Shown here in pieces: positions 10,919 through 21,139 of a DNA stretch of 64,000 nt (position 1 is its first letter; each line of letters begins with the position of its first letter). The translations under genes and the position numbers were made by a program. Under the pieces are notes generated by a model, which saw only the letters and a list, made by a program, of their open reading frames with translations, did no database searches and was not told the origin of the DNA. The DNA comes from Erwinia sp. OLFS4 (GTDB lineage Bacteria; Pseudomonadota; Gammaproteobacteria; Enterobacterales; Enterobacteriaceae), in assembly GCF_002752165.1 (NCBI RefSeq), contig NZ_MOMB01000047.1:1-64000 (forward strand), given 5' to 3'.

Positions 10919-12256
10919 TCAGCGGCCAAAAGCCGGGCGTTTGCGATCGAACTGCCAGCCGGGGATCAGGTACTGCATGGCACTGGCATCATTGCGTGCA
11001 CCGGCAGGCAGTGATTTATACAGGGCATTAGCCTGTTCGATTCGCTCCCAGTCCAGTTCAATACCGAATCCGGGGACGTCGCCAATATTGATTTTGCCAT
11101 CAACAATTTGCAGTGGATTTTTGCTCAGCCGCTGGTCGCCCTCCTGCCAGATCCAGTGGGTATCCAGCGCAGTGGGTGAACCGGGCGCGGCGGCACCGAC
11201 ATGGCTGAACATCGCCAGCGAGATATCAAAATGGTTATTCGAATGGCAACCCCAGGTCAGCCCCCAGTCATCACATAACTGTGCCACCCGCACCGCACCA
11301 CTCAGCGTCCAGAAATGCGGATCCGCCAGCGGAATATCGACCGCATTGAGCTGAAGGGCATGATTCATCTCGCGCCAGTTGGTCGCAATCATATTTGTCG
11401 CTACCGGCAAACCGGTGGCACGACGGAATTCAGCCATCACCTCACGTCCGGAGTATCCCTGTTCAGCGCCACAGGGATCCTCAGCATAAGCCAGAACCTC
11501 GTTCAGCCCCTTGCACAAGCCAATGGCCTCATCGAGAAACCATGCCCCGTTTGGATCAACGGTAATACGGGCATCGGGAAAACGTTTTTTCAGTGCACAA
11601 GCGGCATCAATCTCCTGCTCTCCCGGCAACACTCCGCCTTTGAGTTTAAAATCTTTAAAGCCGTAACGATCCTGGGCGGCCTCTGCCAGTCTGACAATTG
11701 CGTGGCTGTCTAACGCTTTCTGATGACGCAGGTGATACCAGTCATGGCCGCCTGACGTGCCCTGCTGATATGGCAGATCGGTTTTTAAGCGATCACCAAT
11801 ATAAAACAGGTAGCCGAGCACCTGGACCTCATCGCGTTGTTTGCCAAATCCCAGCAGCTCAGCCACCGGCACCCCGAGATACTGTCCCAGCAGGTCCAGC
11901 AGAGCCGCCTCCAGCGCAGCAACCGCATTAACTTTAAGTTCAAAGGTCCAGGCTCCCCGGCCAAAGGTGGCGAAGTCTTCAGCCTGATTACCAAGATGCA
12001 CCTGGCGGACAATGCGGTTAAGGCGTGCTACCTGCTGCCCCACAACCTGGTCAATACTGGCCTGAAGGGTTTTCAGGATTGTTTCACCACCGGGCGCTTC
12101 ACCGACGCCGCAATGTCCGGCGCTGTCGGTCAGTACCACGATATTGCGGGTAAAGCAGGCGCCGTGTGCGCCCCCGATATTCAGCAGCATACTGTCGTAA
12201 CCGGCAACCGGAATCACCCGCATTTCCGTGATTACCGGTGTACTTTGTGTCGTCAT
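10919..12256 (-). CDS. gudX: Glucarate dehydratase-related protein GudX
   Basis: Paralogue of GudD, 445 aa from the ATG at 12256. That start is chosen because TAAGGAG lies 5 bases upstream and [12 protein letters not shown] matches the E. coli GudX start; ATG 12259 and GTG 12262 are in-frame alternatives. It keeps [34 protein letters not shown] and LDTHWIW. E. coli GudX is reported to have weak dehydratase activity compared with GudD; that is family knowledge. It may be a subunit partner or specialised enzyme. It lies between gudP and gudD, with the gudP stop inside its ribosome-binding site. Confidence 0.94.
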   Translation of the reverse strand: MTTQSTPVITEMRVIPVAGYDSMLLNIGGAHGACFTRNIVVLTDSAGHCGVGEAPGGETILKTLQASIDQVVGQQVARLNRIVRQVHLGNQAEDFATFGRGAWTFELKVNAVAALEAALLDLLGQYLGVPVAELLGFGKQRDEVQVLGYLFYIGDRLKTDLPYQQGTSGGHDWYHLRHQKALDSHAIVRLAEAAQDRYGFKDFKLKGGVLPGEQEIDAACALKKRFPDARITVDPNGAWFLDEAIGLCKGLNEVLAYAEDPCGAEQGYSGREVMAEFRRATGLPVATNMIATNWREMNHALQLNAVDIPLADPHFWTLSGAVRVAQLCDDWGLTWGCHSNNHFDISLAMFSHVGAAAPGSPTALDTHWIWQEGDQRLSKNPLQIVDGKINIGDVPGFGIELDWERIEQANALYKSLPAGARNDASAMQYLIPGWQFDRKRPAFGR

Positions 12257-12265
12257 CATCACTCC

Positions 12266-13618
12266 TTAGTTCAGGGGACTGAGTTCAATACGTTTAATAT
12301 CTTTGACGATCACCAGGAAACTGATCACCGTCACCACAGCATGAATGCCGACATACACTAACGCGCCGTTATATGAGCCGGTCACCGCAATGATGTAGCC
12401 AATAGCAATCGGGGTCACAATGCCGGAAAAGTTGCCAAACATATTGAATAAACCGCCACTCAGCCCGCTAATTTCCTTTGGCGCCGTATCGGCCATTACC
12501 GCCCATCCCAGTGCACCAATGCCCTTGCCAAAAAAGGCCATGGCCATAAAGAACACCACCACCCATTCCGTTTCGACGTAGTTACACACCACCATGGAAA
12601 CCGACAGCAACGTGCCCACCACAATTGGCGTTTTACGGGCGATATTGAGCGATCCGGTGCGCCGCATCAGATAGTCAGAAATCACGCCACCGAGTACGCC
12701 GCCAAGAAAACCACACACCGCGGGCACGGAGGCGACAAAGCCTGCTTTCAGGATCGACATCCCGCGCGCCTGCACCAGATAAACCGGAAACCAGGTAATA
12801 AAAAAGTAAGTCAGCGCGTTAATACAATACTGGCCAAGGTAGATGCCAAGCATCATGCGCGATGAGAGCAGCTGTTTAATCTGATGCCACTTTTCCTGAA
12901 AACTGACCTTATGAACCTGCTGCTTTGCGTCCATATTGATCAGTGCGCCACCCTGCTCCATGTAGGCCAGCTCGGCTTTATTGACACCGGGATGATCATT
13001 GGGATCGTGGATTACCCGCAGCCATATCACACTGATGATGATGCCCAGCCCGCCCATAAACCAGAATACGTGTGCCCAGCCCACGCTGGCCGTCAGCCAG
13101 CCCATAATCGGGGCAAAAATGACCGTGGCGAAATATTGTGCTGAGTTGAAAATAGCCACAGCCGTACCGCGTTCCTGTGCCGGGAACCAGGCCGCCACAA
13201 TACGACTGTTGCCTGGAAATGAAGGGGCTTCCGCCAGGCCAACACAAAAACGCAGAAAAAACAGGGCGGCGATAATGCCAAAGCCGCTGAACAGATCGAC
13301 AAATCCCTGCAACAGGGTAAACAGCGACCAGGTAAAAATGCTGAAAAAATAGACTTTTTTTGAGCCAAAGCGATCGAGCAGCCAGCCACCGGGGATCTGA
13401 CCAATGACATAAGCCCATGAAAATGCCGAAAAGATATAGCCCATCCCCACCGGATCAAGTCCAATTTCTTTCGCCATGGAGGAGCCTGCAATCGACAATG
13501 TTGCCCGATCGCCGTAGTTAAAAGAGGTGACGATGAACAGCATCACCACAATCCAGTAGCGTGCATTGGTTTTTTTCTGCACGCTGGCGGTAACCTGGCT
13601 TTGGCTGAATGAATTCAT
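12266..13618 (-). CDS. gudP: D-glucarate/galactarate MFS transporter GudP
   Basis: Major facilitator superfamily permease of the anion:cation symporter group, 450 aa with about 12 predicted TM segments. NYGDRATLSIAG in the first helix and GGWLLDRFGSKKV in the 2-3 loop are typical of the glucarate/galactarate subfamily. GGAG precedes the ATG. It is the first gene of the leftward gud-gar run, so aldarates are imported by the product of the same transcript that encodes the catabolic enzymes. In E. coli, CdaR activates this operon; no cdaR is in the window. Confidence 0.95.
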   Translation of the reverse strand: MNSFSQSQVTASVQKKTNARYWIVVMLFIVTSFNYGDRATLSIAGSSMAKEIGLDPVGMGYIFSAFSWAYVIGQIPGGWLLDRFGSKKVYFFSIFTWSLFTLLQGFVDLFSGFGIIAALFFLRFCVGLAEAPSFPGNSRIVAAWFPAQERGTAVAIFNSAQYFATVIFAPIMGWLTASVGWAHVFWFMGGLGIIISVIWLRVIHDPNDHPGVNKAELAYMEQGGALINMDAKQQVHKVSFQEKWHQIKQLLSSRMMLGIYLGQYCINALTYFFITWFPVYLVQARGMSILKAGFVASVPAVCGFLGGVLGGVISDYLMRRTGSLNIARKTPIVVGTLLSVSMVVCNYVETEWVVVFFMAMAFFGKGIGALGWAVMADTAPKEISGLSGGLFNMFGNFSGIVTPIAIGYIIAVTGSYNGALVYVGIHAVVTVISFLVIVKDIKRIELSPLN

Positions 13619-13974
13619 GATGCACTCCTGAAATATAGCGGTTAGCTACTTTCACTCTGAACTGCATACAGATCGTGTCGGGTATCAGAATGATGTTGGA
13701 TTAAACAAAGAAATACCTGTTAACGGTTGAGCTGTTGTCATGTGGTCTTTTCGCGTCGCTCAACGCATTCGTTGCCGGCATCTTCCCGGACAAGGCTTAA
13801 GTATAAAAATGGTCGGTAACGTTAACATTGGACAGATGCCCAGGTCGAAGCGCTAATAAACGTTATTACCTGGATAATTGCCCAACATAATGGGGGAAAG
13901 GTCACGAATTGAAGGGGAAGACACGATAGGGTGATAGTAAGACCCGTACACCATGCAGATGAAAAGCGTGGCGC
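13619..13974. other. Intergenic region with the gud-gar promoter
   Basis: About 350 bp between the gudP start and the yqcA terminator. It must contain the leftward promoter of gudP. One candidate is TATACT (read on the minus strand, 13799-13804) with TGTTAA 17 bp upstream, but the match is modest. I could not assign a CdaR or CRP site with confidence. No coding region is evident. Confidence 0.4.
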
Positions 13975-14008
13975 TAAAAATCAATCAGCAGCGCTGTGCT
14001 GCTGATTG
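13975..14008 (-). terminator. Rho-independent terminator of the yqcC-truC-yqcA operon
   Basis: Perfect 11-bp stem (caatcagcagc, 13982-13992, and gctgctgattg, 13998-14008) with a 5-base loop. Read leftward it is followed by ATTTTTAG. It lies 44 bp past the yqcA stop, in the direction of that operon. Confidence 0.85.
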
Positions 14009-14052
14009 CGTAGCCGCCTGCTCAGAAGGCGCGCCCGCTGAAGCGAAAAGTT

Positions 14053-14499
14053 TTAAATCAGGGCGCTCCAGCTTTCCAGCCAGGGTTGTGAAACCACTTC
14101 CGGTTCAGGGTATTCAGCAGCATCAATGGTCAGCACCTCTGCCAGCCGCTGTGCACCCTGTTCCTGCAGCAGTGCATCAAACTGCCTGCCAGCGCCGCAA
14201 AAATGATCGTAGCTGCTGTCACCCAGTGCAATCACGCCATAACGCAAACCGGGTTGATATCCCAGCTGCTGCTTAATCTCATGAAATAACGGAGCAATGC
14301 TGTCGGGCAGATCGCCCTGACCGGTGGTTGAGGTCACCACTAAGGCAATTTTGTCCTGATAGGCCTGCCAGTCGGTAAGTGCCGGATCTTCAAACAACGC
14401 GACCTGGTGTCCTTTTTCCTGTAGCAGAGTCTGCGCCTCTTCCGCTACCAGCAACGCATTGCCATAAACGGTACCCACAAAAATGCCAATTTCGGCCAT
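14053..14499 (-). CDS. yqcA: Flavodoxin YqcA
   Basis: Short-chain flavodoxin of the MioC type, 148 aa (E. coli 149). The start [15 protein letters not shown] at 14499 follows AAAGGAG; the longer open frame upstream overlaps truC and is not used. FMN-phosphate loop GTVYGNA, isoalloxazine loops [11 protein letters not shown] and [10 protein letters not shown] are visible. The redox partner is not known with certainty. It is third in the yqcC-truC-yqcA unit, 76 bp after truC, and is followed by a clear terminator. Confidence 0.94.
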   Translation of the reverse strand: MAEIGIFVGTVYGNALLVAEEAQTLLQEKGHQVALFEDPALTDWQAYQDKIALVVTSTTGQGDLPDSIAPLFHEIKQQLGYQPGLRYGVIALGDSSYDHFCGAGRQFDALLQEQGAQRLAEVLTIDAAEYPEPEVVSQPWLESWSALI

Positions 14500-14575
14500 C
14501 GATTCTTCTCCTTTCCGGGTGGCAGATTGATCAAAGTCACTATCCGTATTACGGGTAATAAACGCAACCCTGGGG

Positions 14576-15304
14576 TTAACAGGGGAAAAAATGTTGCCAG
14601 TTAAAACGTTCCATTGCCTGCTGCCAGCAGGGATCGGGCATGGCGCTAAGCTGTAATTTCTCGCCGGTGACAGGATGATTGAAGCTGACTCTGCTGGCAT
14701 GCAGCATCAAGCGATGAATCGCCAGATGTTGCGCCGCAGCACGATTCTGGCGCAGATCACCGTGCTTACTGTCACCAATAATAGGATGACGTAAATGTGC
14801 CAGATGCCGGCGTAGCTGATGTTTGCGCCCGGTATGCGGCCGCAGCTCCACCAGTCCATAACGGGCGGCAGGATAGCGCCCGACGGCAATGGCTACTTCA
14901 GTCTCTGCCAGTGCGCGCCAGTCGGTTACCGCCTGCTGAGCTGGCCGCTCCTGTTGACTGAATTTATCGGCAATTTTATCTCGCTCTTCAACCAGCGGGT
15001 AATCCAGCCGCCCTTGCCCCTGCAACCAGCCACGCACAACGGCATGATAGGTTTTTTCAATCTGATGACTGGCAAACTGCTCTGCCAGCAGGCGACCTAC
15101 CTCGCTGGAGAGCCCCATCAGTAAAACGCCGGAAGTCGGCCTGTCAAGACGGTGAGCGGTAAATACATGCTGACCAATCTGGTCGCGCACGGTTTGCATC
15201 ACGAACTGGGTTGCTTTACTGTCAAGCCAGCTACGGTGCACCAGCCAGCCGGACGGTTTATTTACTGCCACCAGCCATTCGTCCTGATAAATAACCTCAA
15301 TCAT
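14576..15304 (-). CDS. truC: tRNA pseudouridine(65) synthase TruC
   Basis: RsuA/RluA-type pseudouridine synthase that modifies U65 in tRNA-Ile and tRNA-Asp. The 242-aa protein carries the catalytic Asp motif HRLDRPTSG and the second motif [15 protein letters not shown]. It is somewhat shorter than the E. coli protein (260) at the C-terminus. The ATG overlaps the yqcC stop (TAATG), showing translational coupling. Confidence 0.95.
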   Translation of the reverse strand: MIEVIYQDEWLVAVNKPSGWLVHRSWLDSKATQFVMQTVRDQIGQHVFTAHRLDRPTSGVLLMGLSSEVGRLLAEQFASHQIEKTYHAVVRGWLQGQGRLDYPLVEERDKIADKFSQQERPAQQAVTDWRALAETEVAIAVGRYPAARYGLVELRPHTGRKHQLRRHLAHLRHPIIGDSKHGDLRQNRAAAQHLAIHRLMLHASRVSFNHPVTGEKLQLSAMPDPCWQQAMERFNWQHFFPC

Positions 15305-15621
15305 TACAACGCCGCCCAGTGCGCATCGAGCTGATTGAGCAGATTGAGCAGAGGTGCACGCACCGGCAGATCATCTGCCAGCGCGACTTCATAATAAGGT
15401 GCAACCGCAAAGTTTTCCGGCAGTGCGCCCTGACGGTCAAGCAGCGCATGCATTCGCGGCAACAGCACCCATTGCAGCCACTGCAATGGCGTCAGGGTGT
15501 CGACAGCAAAAGGCGCGCTGCTTGCCAGCGCCTGTTCACTGGGTGGCTGATGCTGCCAGAGATCTGCCTCTCGCAGCAGATTTTCAATATCGTGCAGATG
15601 ACAACGAATTTGCTGATTCAT
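15304..15621 (-). CDS. yqcC: YqcC family protein (DUF446)
   Basis: Small cytoplasmic protein of unknown function, 105 aa from the ATG at 15621 (MNQQIRCHLHDIENLL), with GGGAG upstream. The family signature LQWVLLPRMHALLD followed by FAVAPYYEVAL is present. It is almost always next to truC and yqcA, which suggests but does not prove a link to tRNA modification or a flavodoxin pathway. It is first in its operon, just beyond the csrB terminator. Confidence 0.92.
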   Translation of the reverse strand: MNQQIRCHLHDIENLLREADLWQHQPPSEQALASSAPFAVDTLTPLQWLQWVLLPRMHALLDRQGALPENFAVAPYYEVALADDLPVRAPLLNLLNQLDAHWAAL

Positions 15622-15702
15622 CAGATTTTCTCCCGGCAGCATAATAAAGCGGCGCTAAGAATACCATTTCCTGCTGTCAGGGGGGAATCTGCTGTTTAGA
15701 TC

Positions 15703-16071
15703 AAAAAAAGGGAGCACTGCAATAACAGTGCTCCCGGTTCGTTTAGCAGCAATCCCGCTACATTAGTGCTCCCTGCTCATCCTTGAAAACTTTTCCACAT
15801 CATCCTGAAACGGCATCTGGCCGTGATCCCTGAGCATCCTTGACCCGCCTGCAGCCCTGCAAGCTCACATTCTCCTTCCTGGAGGTGTCCCTTAACTCAT
15901 CCTGAGTTGATCCTACCTTCATTCCTGAAGCCTGTCCGTGTAACATCGTCCTGATGTGGTTCCCTGACCAGAATAACACTCTCCGACGTTATTCTGGCCC
16001 CGACTTCCTTGCCGTTGTAGCCATTCTGACCGTTTCACTTAATTAAACAACCCGACAATCGTTCGGGCAGA
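15703..16071 (-). ncRNA. csrB: CsrB, CsrA-sequestering small RNA
   Basis: Untranslated RNA that titrates the translational regulator CsrA. On the minus strand I count 19 GGA motifs, many in hairpin-loop contexts such as TCAGGATGA and CTCCAGGAAGGAG. The 3' end has the strong terminator GGGAGCACTG...CAGTGCTCCC followed by seven T (stem arms 15710-15719 and 15726-15735), preceded by AAACGAACC exactly as in E. coli CsrB. Location between yqcC and syd is the E. coli csrB locus. The 5' end is estimated from a first hairpin (cccga/tcggg, 16051-16067) and the usual length of about 369 nt. Transcription depends on BarA-UvrY, and barA is also in this window. Confidence 0.93.
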
Positions 16072-16186
16072 AGCAAAAAAAAATTAACTTTGAGGCATAT
16101 ATTTCGCAAGTTAATGATTTACATACTTTTCACAACCTATTGCACGATAAATTACCCTTCACTCCATAAGGATATCTCACATTGAT

Positions 16187-16204
16187 TGCGAGATATCTCT
16201 TACA
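16187..16204 (-). promoter_or_regulatory. Probable UvrY (GacA-type) box upstream of csrB
   Basis: TGTAAGAGATATCTCGCA on the minus strand matches the first half of TGTAAG-N6-CTTACA perfectly and 4 of 6 in the second half. It lies roughly 115-130 bp upstream of the estimated csrB start, a usual distance for this upstream activating site, and 27 bp past the syd stop. Confidence 0.65.
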
Positions 16205-16230
16205 ATAAAACCGGGCATTGTCTCAAATTA

Positions 16231-16776
16231 TCAGATAACCACTTGTAATTTTGAAAGAAAATCCGCCAGCGATTCGGCCAGTTTCTGCTGCTGACGCGTG
16301 CCCAGACTTTCCAGAAACACAGCGCCGGTCAAATTACAGACCGATACAATATCCAGCTCGTTATCGGTGGTGGCTATAAACAGCGTCGGCGATTGTCTGA
16401 GCCGCCGTTTCATCAGCAGATGCCCGATCAAATTTTCCTGTGTACGATCAAAATCGTCCGGGCTCCAGACTTGCGATAACTGCACATTCAGCGTGCCTGC
16501 GCGCGCACTCATCTCCCCGGCATATTGTGTGGTGTAAAATGCGTTAACGGCAGGATGAACCAGAATATCCAGTGCCCGGCCAACGGCACTGAGATCGGCA
16601 GGCGGTTGAAAAGGCTGTGGCCGCCAGTACACTTGTTCGCCACAGCTAGCGGTAATACAGGGCGATGCAATGCCGTACAAATCTGCACTGAGCGGATCGT
16701 GTCCTCGGGTATCCAGCCAGTGCTGACACCAGCTGGCGGTAAAAATTTTCAGGGCCTGAGTCGTATCTTCAGACAT
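16231..16776 (-). CDS. syd: SecY-interacting protein Syd
   Basis: Cytoplasmic, acidic protein that binds SecY and acts in quality control of the translocon. 181 aa, equal to E. coli Syd. Conserved stretches: [16 protein letters not shown] near residue 40, [11 protein letters not shown]-type segment ([13 protein letters not shown]) and [12 protein letters not shown]. It is divergent from queF (82 bp between starts). Its 3' end lies beside the csrB control region. Confidence 0.95.
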   Translation of the reverse strand: MSEDTTQALKIFTASWCQHWLDTRGHDPLSADLYGIASPCITASCGEQVYWRPQPFQPPADLSAVGRALDILVHPAVNAFYTTQYAGEMSARAGTLNVQLSQVWSPDDFDRTQENLIGHLLMKRRLRQSPTLFIATTDNELDIVSVCNLTGAVFLESLGTRQQQKLAESLADFLSKLQVVI

Positions 16777-16858
16777 TATTTTTTCTCACTCCCAACAGCC
16801 TGCGTTAAACTACGCGGCTGTATCGCTAAGTAATATCGTACGCTATCCGGATAACACT

Positions 16859-17704
16859 ATGGCTTCTTATCAACAGCACCAGGCACTGGAAAACCTGACG
16901 TTAGGTAAACCTACGGCCTATCAGGATCATTATGATCCGACTTTACTCCAGGCGGTGCCGCGCGCCATGAAACGCGATCCGCTGGGGATACAGGCGCTTT
17001 CATTACCCTTTCACGGTGCTGACATCTGGACACTGTATGAATTGTCCTGGCTTAACGCACGCGGTCTGCCGCAAGTCGCCATCGGTGAAGTCACCCTGGA
17101 TGCTGGCAGCGTAAACCTGATTGAATCAAAGAGCTTTAAACTGTACCTCAATAGCTTTAACCAGACGAAATTTGACAGCCGTGAAGCGGTAATCGCTACC
17201 CTTAAACGCGATCTCAGCGCCTGCGCGCAGGGCGATATCAGCGTTATGCTGGCCAGCATGCAGGAAATGGCAGGTCAGCCGCTCGGCCATTTTAGCGGCA
17301 TCTACATTGATGAACAGGCTATCACCATTGATAATTATCAGTTTAATGCTGGCTATCTGGAAAACGCGACGGCAGCCGATATTGTCGAAGAACAGCTGGT
17401 CAGCCATTTACTGAAATCCAATTGCCTGATTACCCACCAGCCGGACTGGGGATCGGTACAGATAAGCTACCGTGGTCCACGCATCAATCGCGAAGCGTTG
17501 TTACGCTATCTGGTATCATTTCGCCAGCACAATGAGTTTCACGAGCAGTGCGTGGAGCGCATTTTTAACGATATACAACGCTTCTGTCGTCCGGATAAGC
17601 TTAGCGTTTACGCCCGTTACACCCGGCGTGGGGGTCTGGATATCAATCCCTGGCGCAGTAACGGTGATTTCCGGCCTTCTCATTCACGACTGGCGCGTCA
17701 GTAA
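16859..17704 (+). CDS. queF: NADPH-dependent 7-cyano-7-deazaguanine reductase QueF
   Basis: Reduces preQ0 to preQ1 in queuosine biosynthesis, a four-electron nitrile reduction by a tunnel-fold enzyme. 281 aa (E. coli 282). The NADPH-binding QueF motif [13 protein letters not shown] is near residue 90. The nucleophile Cys189 is in [16 protein letters not shown], with the catalytic Asp a few residues on. This is the long, bicistronic-domain (YqcD-like plus QueF) form. It is monocistronic and divergent from syd. Confidence 0.96.
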   Translation: MASYQQHQALENLTLGKPTAYQDHYDPTLLQAVPRAMKRDPLGIQALSLPFHGADIWTLYELSWLNARGLPQVAIGEVTLDAGSVNLIESKSFKLYLNSFNQTKFDSREAVIATLKRDLSACAQGDISVMLASMQEMAGQPLGHFSGIYIDEQAITIDNYQFNAGYLENATAADIVEEQLVSHLLKSNCLITHQPDWGSVQISYRGPRINREALLRYLVSFRQHNEFHEQCVERIFNDIQRFCRPDKLSVYARYTRRGGLDINPWRSNGDFRPSHSRLARQ

Positions 17705-17880
17705 ACAATACGGGATATCCGGTGCTTTTCCACCGGTCGTTCGGTTGTGAACGCCTCGCTGCTAGCGTTAGTCTGAGGGGTAATAGCCTTCGCTATATTA
17801 TCAGGGATTTTCGTCCCGCCAGCGGTTTGTAAACCCGTCGACGGGGAATTGTTCACCCTTACGGGTGCAAAGGAGTCATT

Positions 17881-19245
17881 TTGATTACACAAATTAGCCC
17901 ACTTGGCTCAATGGATCTGCTTTCACAGCTTGAAGTTGATATGCTAAAACGCACCGCCAGCAGCGATCTTTATCAGCTATTTCGCAACTGCTCCCTCGCG
18001 GTACTGAACTCCGGCAGTCAGACCGATAACAGCCACGAACTGCTTTCGCGTTTTCAGGATTTTGACATTAACGTGATGCGCCGTGAGCGCGGTGTCAAAC
18101 TTGAACTGATTAATCCTCCGGAAGACGCTTTTGTCGATGGCCGCTTAATTCGCTCACTGCAGGCTAACCTGTTTGCAGTACTGCGCGACATTCTGTTCGT
18201 AAATGGGCAGCTCGAAAATGCCAGTCGCTTGCGACATCCGCAGAGCGAAAATTCAGTCCATATCACCAATCAGGTATTTTCCATTCTTCGCAATGCGCGC
18301 GCCCTGCATGTCGGAGAAGAACCCAACACCGTGGTGTGCTGGGGCGGTCACTCAATCAATGCCACAGAGTATCAGTATTGTCGCAGCGTCGGTGCCCAGT
18401 TAGGTTTACGCGAGCTAAATATCTGTACCGGTTGTGGCCCCGGCGTCATGGAAGCCCCTATGAAGGGTGCCGCAGTGGGCCATGCCCAGCAACGTTATAA
18501 AGATGCCCGTTTTATTGGTCTGACCGAGCCGTCAATTATCGCCGCCGAGCCGCCCAACCCGCTGGTAAATGAACTGATCATCATGCCAGACATTGAAAAA
18601 AGGCTGGAGGCGTTTGTCCGCATTGCTCACGGCATTATCATCTTCCCCGGCGGCGTCGGTACCGCTGAAGAACTGCTTTATTTGCTGGGTATTCTGCTGG
18701 ATCCGCAAAATAATAATCAGGTACTCCCGCTGATTCTGACCGGCCCGCAAGAAAGCGCAGACTATTTTAAAGTACTGGATGACTTTATTGTCAGCACCCT
18801 CGGCGAAAAAGCCCGACGTCACTACCAGATAATTATTAACGATCCGGCTGAAGTGGCCAGACTGATGAAAAAGGCGATGCCGAAGGTAAAAGAGCACCGG
18901 CGTGAAACCGGCGATGCCTACAGCTTCAACTGGGCGCTACACATTGAGCAGGATCTGCAGCTCCCCTTTCATCCGGATCATGACAATATGGCAGCACTGA
19001 ATCTTTATCCTAATCAGCCGGCTGAAAAACTGGCGGCGACGCTGCGTAAAGCGTTTTCCGGTATTGTCGCCGGCAACGTTAAAGAGTTTGCGATTAAATC
19101 AATCGAACGCAATGGTCCCTACAAGCTTCACGGCGACACTGAGTTGATGCATCGCATGGACGATCTGCTGCAGGGATTTGTTGCTCAGCATCGCATGAAA
19201 TTACCGGGAACGACTTATATTCCCTGTTATGAAATTATCCGTTAA
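17881..19245 (+). CDS. ppnN: Pyrimidine/purine nucleotide 5'-monophosphate nucleosidase PpnN
   Basis: Cleaves nucleoside 5'-monophosphates to base and ribose 5-phosphate; in E. coli it is allosterically stimulated by (p)ppGpp, so it is a target of RelA signalling. 454 aa, same length as E. coli YgdH. LOG-type Rossmann motifs [16 protein letters not shown] and [11 protein letters not shown] form the active site. Start is TTG at 17881 ([12 protein letters not shown]), preceded by AAAGGAG. A hairpin with seven T follows the stop. Confidence 0.94.
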   Translation: MITQISPLGSMDLLSQLEVDMLKRTASSDLYQLFRNCSLAVLNSGSQTDNSHELLSRFQDFDINVMRRERGVKLELINPPEDAFVDGRLIRSLQANLFAVLRDILFVNGQLENASRLRHPQSENSVHITNQVFSILRNARALHVGEEPNTVVCWGGHSINATEYQYCRSVGAQLGLRELNICTGCGPGVMEAPMKGAAVGHAQQRYKDARFIGLTEPSIIAAEPPNPLVNELIIMPDIEKRLEAFVRIAHGIIIFPGGVGTAEELLYLLGILLDPQNNNQVLPLILTGPQESADYFKVLDDFIVSTLGEKARRHYQIIINDPAEVARLMKKAMPKVKEHRRETGDAYSFNWALHIEQDLQLPFHPDHDNMAALNLYPNQPAEKLAATLRKAFSGIVAGNVKEFAIKSIERNGPYKLHGDTELMHRMDDLLQGFVAQHRMKLPGTTYIPCYEIIR

Positions 19246-19252
19246 GGACAGT

Positions 19253-19278
19253 GAGCGGCCGCAGGTCGCTCTTTTTTT
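19253..19278 (+). terminator. Terminator between ppnN and xni
   Basis: GAGCG (19253-19257) pairs with CGCTC (19267-19271), followed by seven T at 19272-19278. The stem is short. The T-tract ends 2 bp before the xni start, so it occupies the place of the xni ribosome-binding site. Confidence 0.6.
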
Positions 19279-19280
19279 CT

Positions 19281-20042
19281 ATGACACACCATTTACTGAT
19301 TGTTGACGCTCTCAACCTGATTCGCCGGTTGCACGCGGTACAGGGAAGCCCCTGTCGGGATGCCTGTCTCAGCGCACTCCATCAGCTGATTCATCACAGT
19401 CAGCCCAGCCATGCGGTGGCCGTTTTTGATGATGAGCAACGCCATCAAAGCTGGCGTCACCGGTTATTACCCGCTTATAAAGCAGGCCGACGCGCCATGC
19501 CTGATGATTTGCAGCAGGAAATGCCTGCACTACGCCAGGCGTTTGAACAGGCGGGTGTGGCCTGCTGGGTGTCGCCAGGCAACGAGGCGGATGACCTGGC
19601 CGCCACGCTGGCAACGCGCGTTGCCGCCAGCGGCCATCGGGCAACCATCGTTTCTACCGATAAAGGCTATTGCCAGCTGCTGGCTCCGCAGATACAGATT
19701 CGCGACTATTTCCAGAAGCGCTGGCTTGACCTGCCGTTTGTCAGACAACATTTTGGCGTCATGCCACAGCAACTTACCGATTACTGGGCACTGGCTGGAA
19801 TGAGTAGCAGCAAAATTGCCGGCGTCGCCGGCATCGTTGCGCGCACTGCCGCCAGCTTATTAAATCAGTATGGCAGCCTGGAAACGCTCTATGAGGCACT
19901 GCCACAGCTTGAGGAAAAATGGCAACGCAAACTGCAGGGCACGCAACAACAGGCTCAGCTCTGCCGTCAGGTGGCGACGCTACAAAGCGACCTTGTTCTT
20001 TCTGGTAACCTGAAAAGCTTACGCCTGGCGCGGAACCACTAG
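19281..20042 (+). CDS. xni: Flap endonuclease Xni (ExoIX)
   Basis: Structure-specific nuclease of the 5'-nuclease family, related to the N-terminal domain of Pol I. ATG at 19281 gives 253 aa (E. coli 251). Metal-binding acidic motifs [10 protein letters not shown]-like ([10 protein letters not shown]), [18 protein letters not shown] and STDKG are present. The helix-3-turn-helix loop, which in E. coli Xni reads GVAGIGPK, is GVAGIVAR here at residues 181-188, losing a glycine, a proline and the lysine. The 3' end overlaps rlmM by 4 bp in convergent orientation. A terminator sits just before its start, so expression may be low. Confidence 0.93.
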   Translation: MTHHLLIVDALNLIRRLHAVQGSPCRDACLSALHQLIHHSQPSHAVAVFDDEQRHQSWRHRLLPAYKAGRRAMPDDLQQEMPALRQAFEQAGVACWVSPGNEADDLAATLATRVAASGHRATIVSTDKGYCQLLAPQIQIRDYFQKRWLDLPFVRQHFGVMPQQLTDYWALAGMSSSKIAGVAGIVARTAASLLNQYGSLETLYEALPQLEEKWQRKLQGTQQQAQLCRQVATLQSDLVLSGNLKSLRLARNH

Positions 20043-21139
20043 CGCTCGTCGCGTCGTCCACCGACGGCACTCCAGATACGCCGCACGTGTACCGTCACCT
20101 CTTCACGATCGTGATAAAGATGGCGTGCCTGAATCTGTGCGTTAATCCCGTTTTCAGCTAACAGCGTGCCAAGCATAGCCAGATTCTGTGAAACCTCTTC
20201 ATAACGTTTCTTCATCGGAAGCTTCAGATTAAAAATGGCCTCACGGCACCAGCCGTTCACCAGCCATTCCCCCATCAGACGGGCAACCCGTACCGGTTTT
20301 TCCACCATATCGCATACCAGCCAGTAAATATTATTGCGGGTTGGCCGGTATTTAAAACCATCTTCACGGTGATGCATCACCTGCCCGCTGTCCATCAGTG
20401 CAGGGGCCATGGAGCCATTATCAACCGCATGTACCATCATGCTGCGCTTAACCAGCTGATAGGTCCAGCCACCGGGGCAGGCCCCCAGATCCACCGCATA
20501 CATTCCTCCAGCCAGTCGTTCTTCCCATTCATCGGCCGGAATAAAAACGTGGAAAGCTTCTTCCAGCTTTAAGGTTGAGCGGCTGGGCGCATCGGCAGGA
20601 AAGCGCAAACGCGGGATGCCCATAAAGAAAGGAGAATTGTTATTGCTTAGCGAATAACCAACGTAGCAGTGGCCGGCGGCAATAAAAAATACATGCACCA
20701 CCGGCTGGCGAGCATCTTCATGATTGAGCAGTAGACCCGCCTGGCGTAATCCGGCGCGCAGCGGCACGGTGAACTTTCGACAAAACTTTAACAGCTCTTT
20801 GCTTTCGTTAGTGTCCGCCACTTCAACCCGCAGCTCCCCGCCTTTGTTTACCACAGACTGCAACGCAGCAACCAGCGGCGATACCCGATCGGCCGGCGGT
20901 AAATGACTGATAAGTTCGCCCACGGCAATCATTTGCCGGGCAAAGATCAGTGAACTGAAAGGCAGTTCACGTAGCAGCCGGTCACCGTCATCCGGCTGAT
21001 AGCCTTCAAACAGAATGTAGCCAGCCTGCTCTTTGACTCGCGGAAAGCCAAAAATGCCGAGCGCCGCTGCTTTATCAGCGATCTCCGCCGCACACTCTTT
21101 TTCAAATCCCTGACGACAATAGAGCAGCACTTTATTCAC
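20039..21139 (-). CDS. rlmM: 23S rRNA 2'-O-ribose C2498 methyltransferase RlmM
   Basis: SAM-dependent methyltransferase for Cm2498 of 23S rRNA. GTG at 21139, with GGAGGG five bases upstream, gives 366 aa, exactly the E. coli length; longer upstream frames overlap ygdD. N-terminal THUMP-like part, then the RrmJ-like catalytic domain with [21 protein letters not shown] and [11 protein letters not shown] (K-D-K-type catalytic residues). GTGA overlap of 4 bases with ygdD indicates coupling. Confidence 0.96.
   Translation of the reverse strand: MNKVLLYCRQGFEKECAAEIADKAAALGIFGFPRVKEQAGYILFEGYQPDDGDRLLRELPFSSLIFARQMIAVGELISHLPPADRVSPLVAALQSVVNKGGELRVEVADTNESKELLKFCRKFTVPLRAGLRQAGLLLNHEDARQPVVHVFFIAAGHCYVGYSLSNNNSPFFMGIPRLRFPADAPSRSTLKLEEAFHVFIPADEWEERLAGGMYAVDLGACPGGWTYQLVKRSMMVHAVDNGSMAPALMDSGQVMHHREDGFKYRPTRNNIYWLVCDMVEKPVRVARLMGEWLVNGWCREAIFNLKLPMKKRYEEVSQNLAMLGTLLAENGINAQIQARHLYHDREEVTVHVRRIWSAVGGRRDER

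Noticed and set aside
12257-12262. GTG/ATG starts upstream of ATG 12256 for gudX
   Set aside because: They place the ribosome-binding site too close; the third codon has better spacing and matches the known N-terminus.
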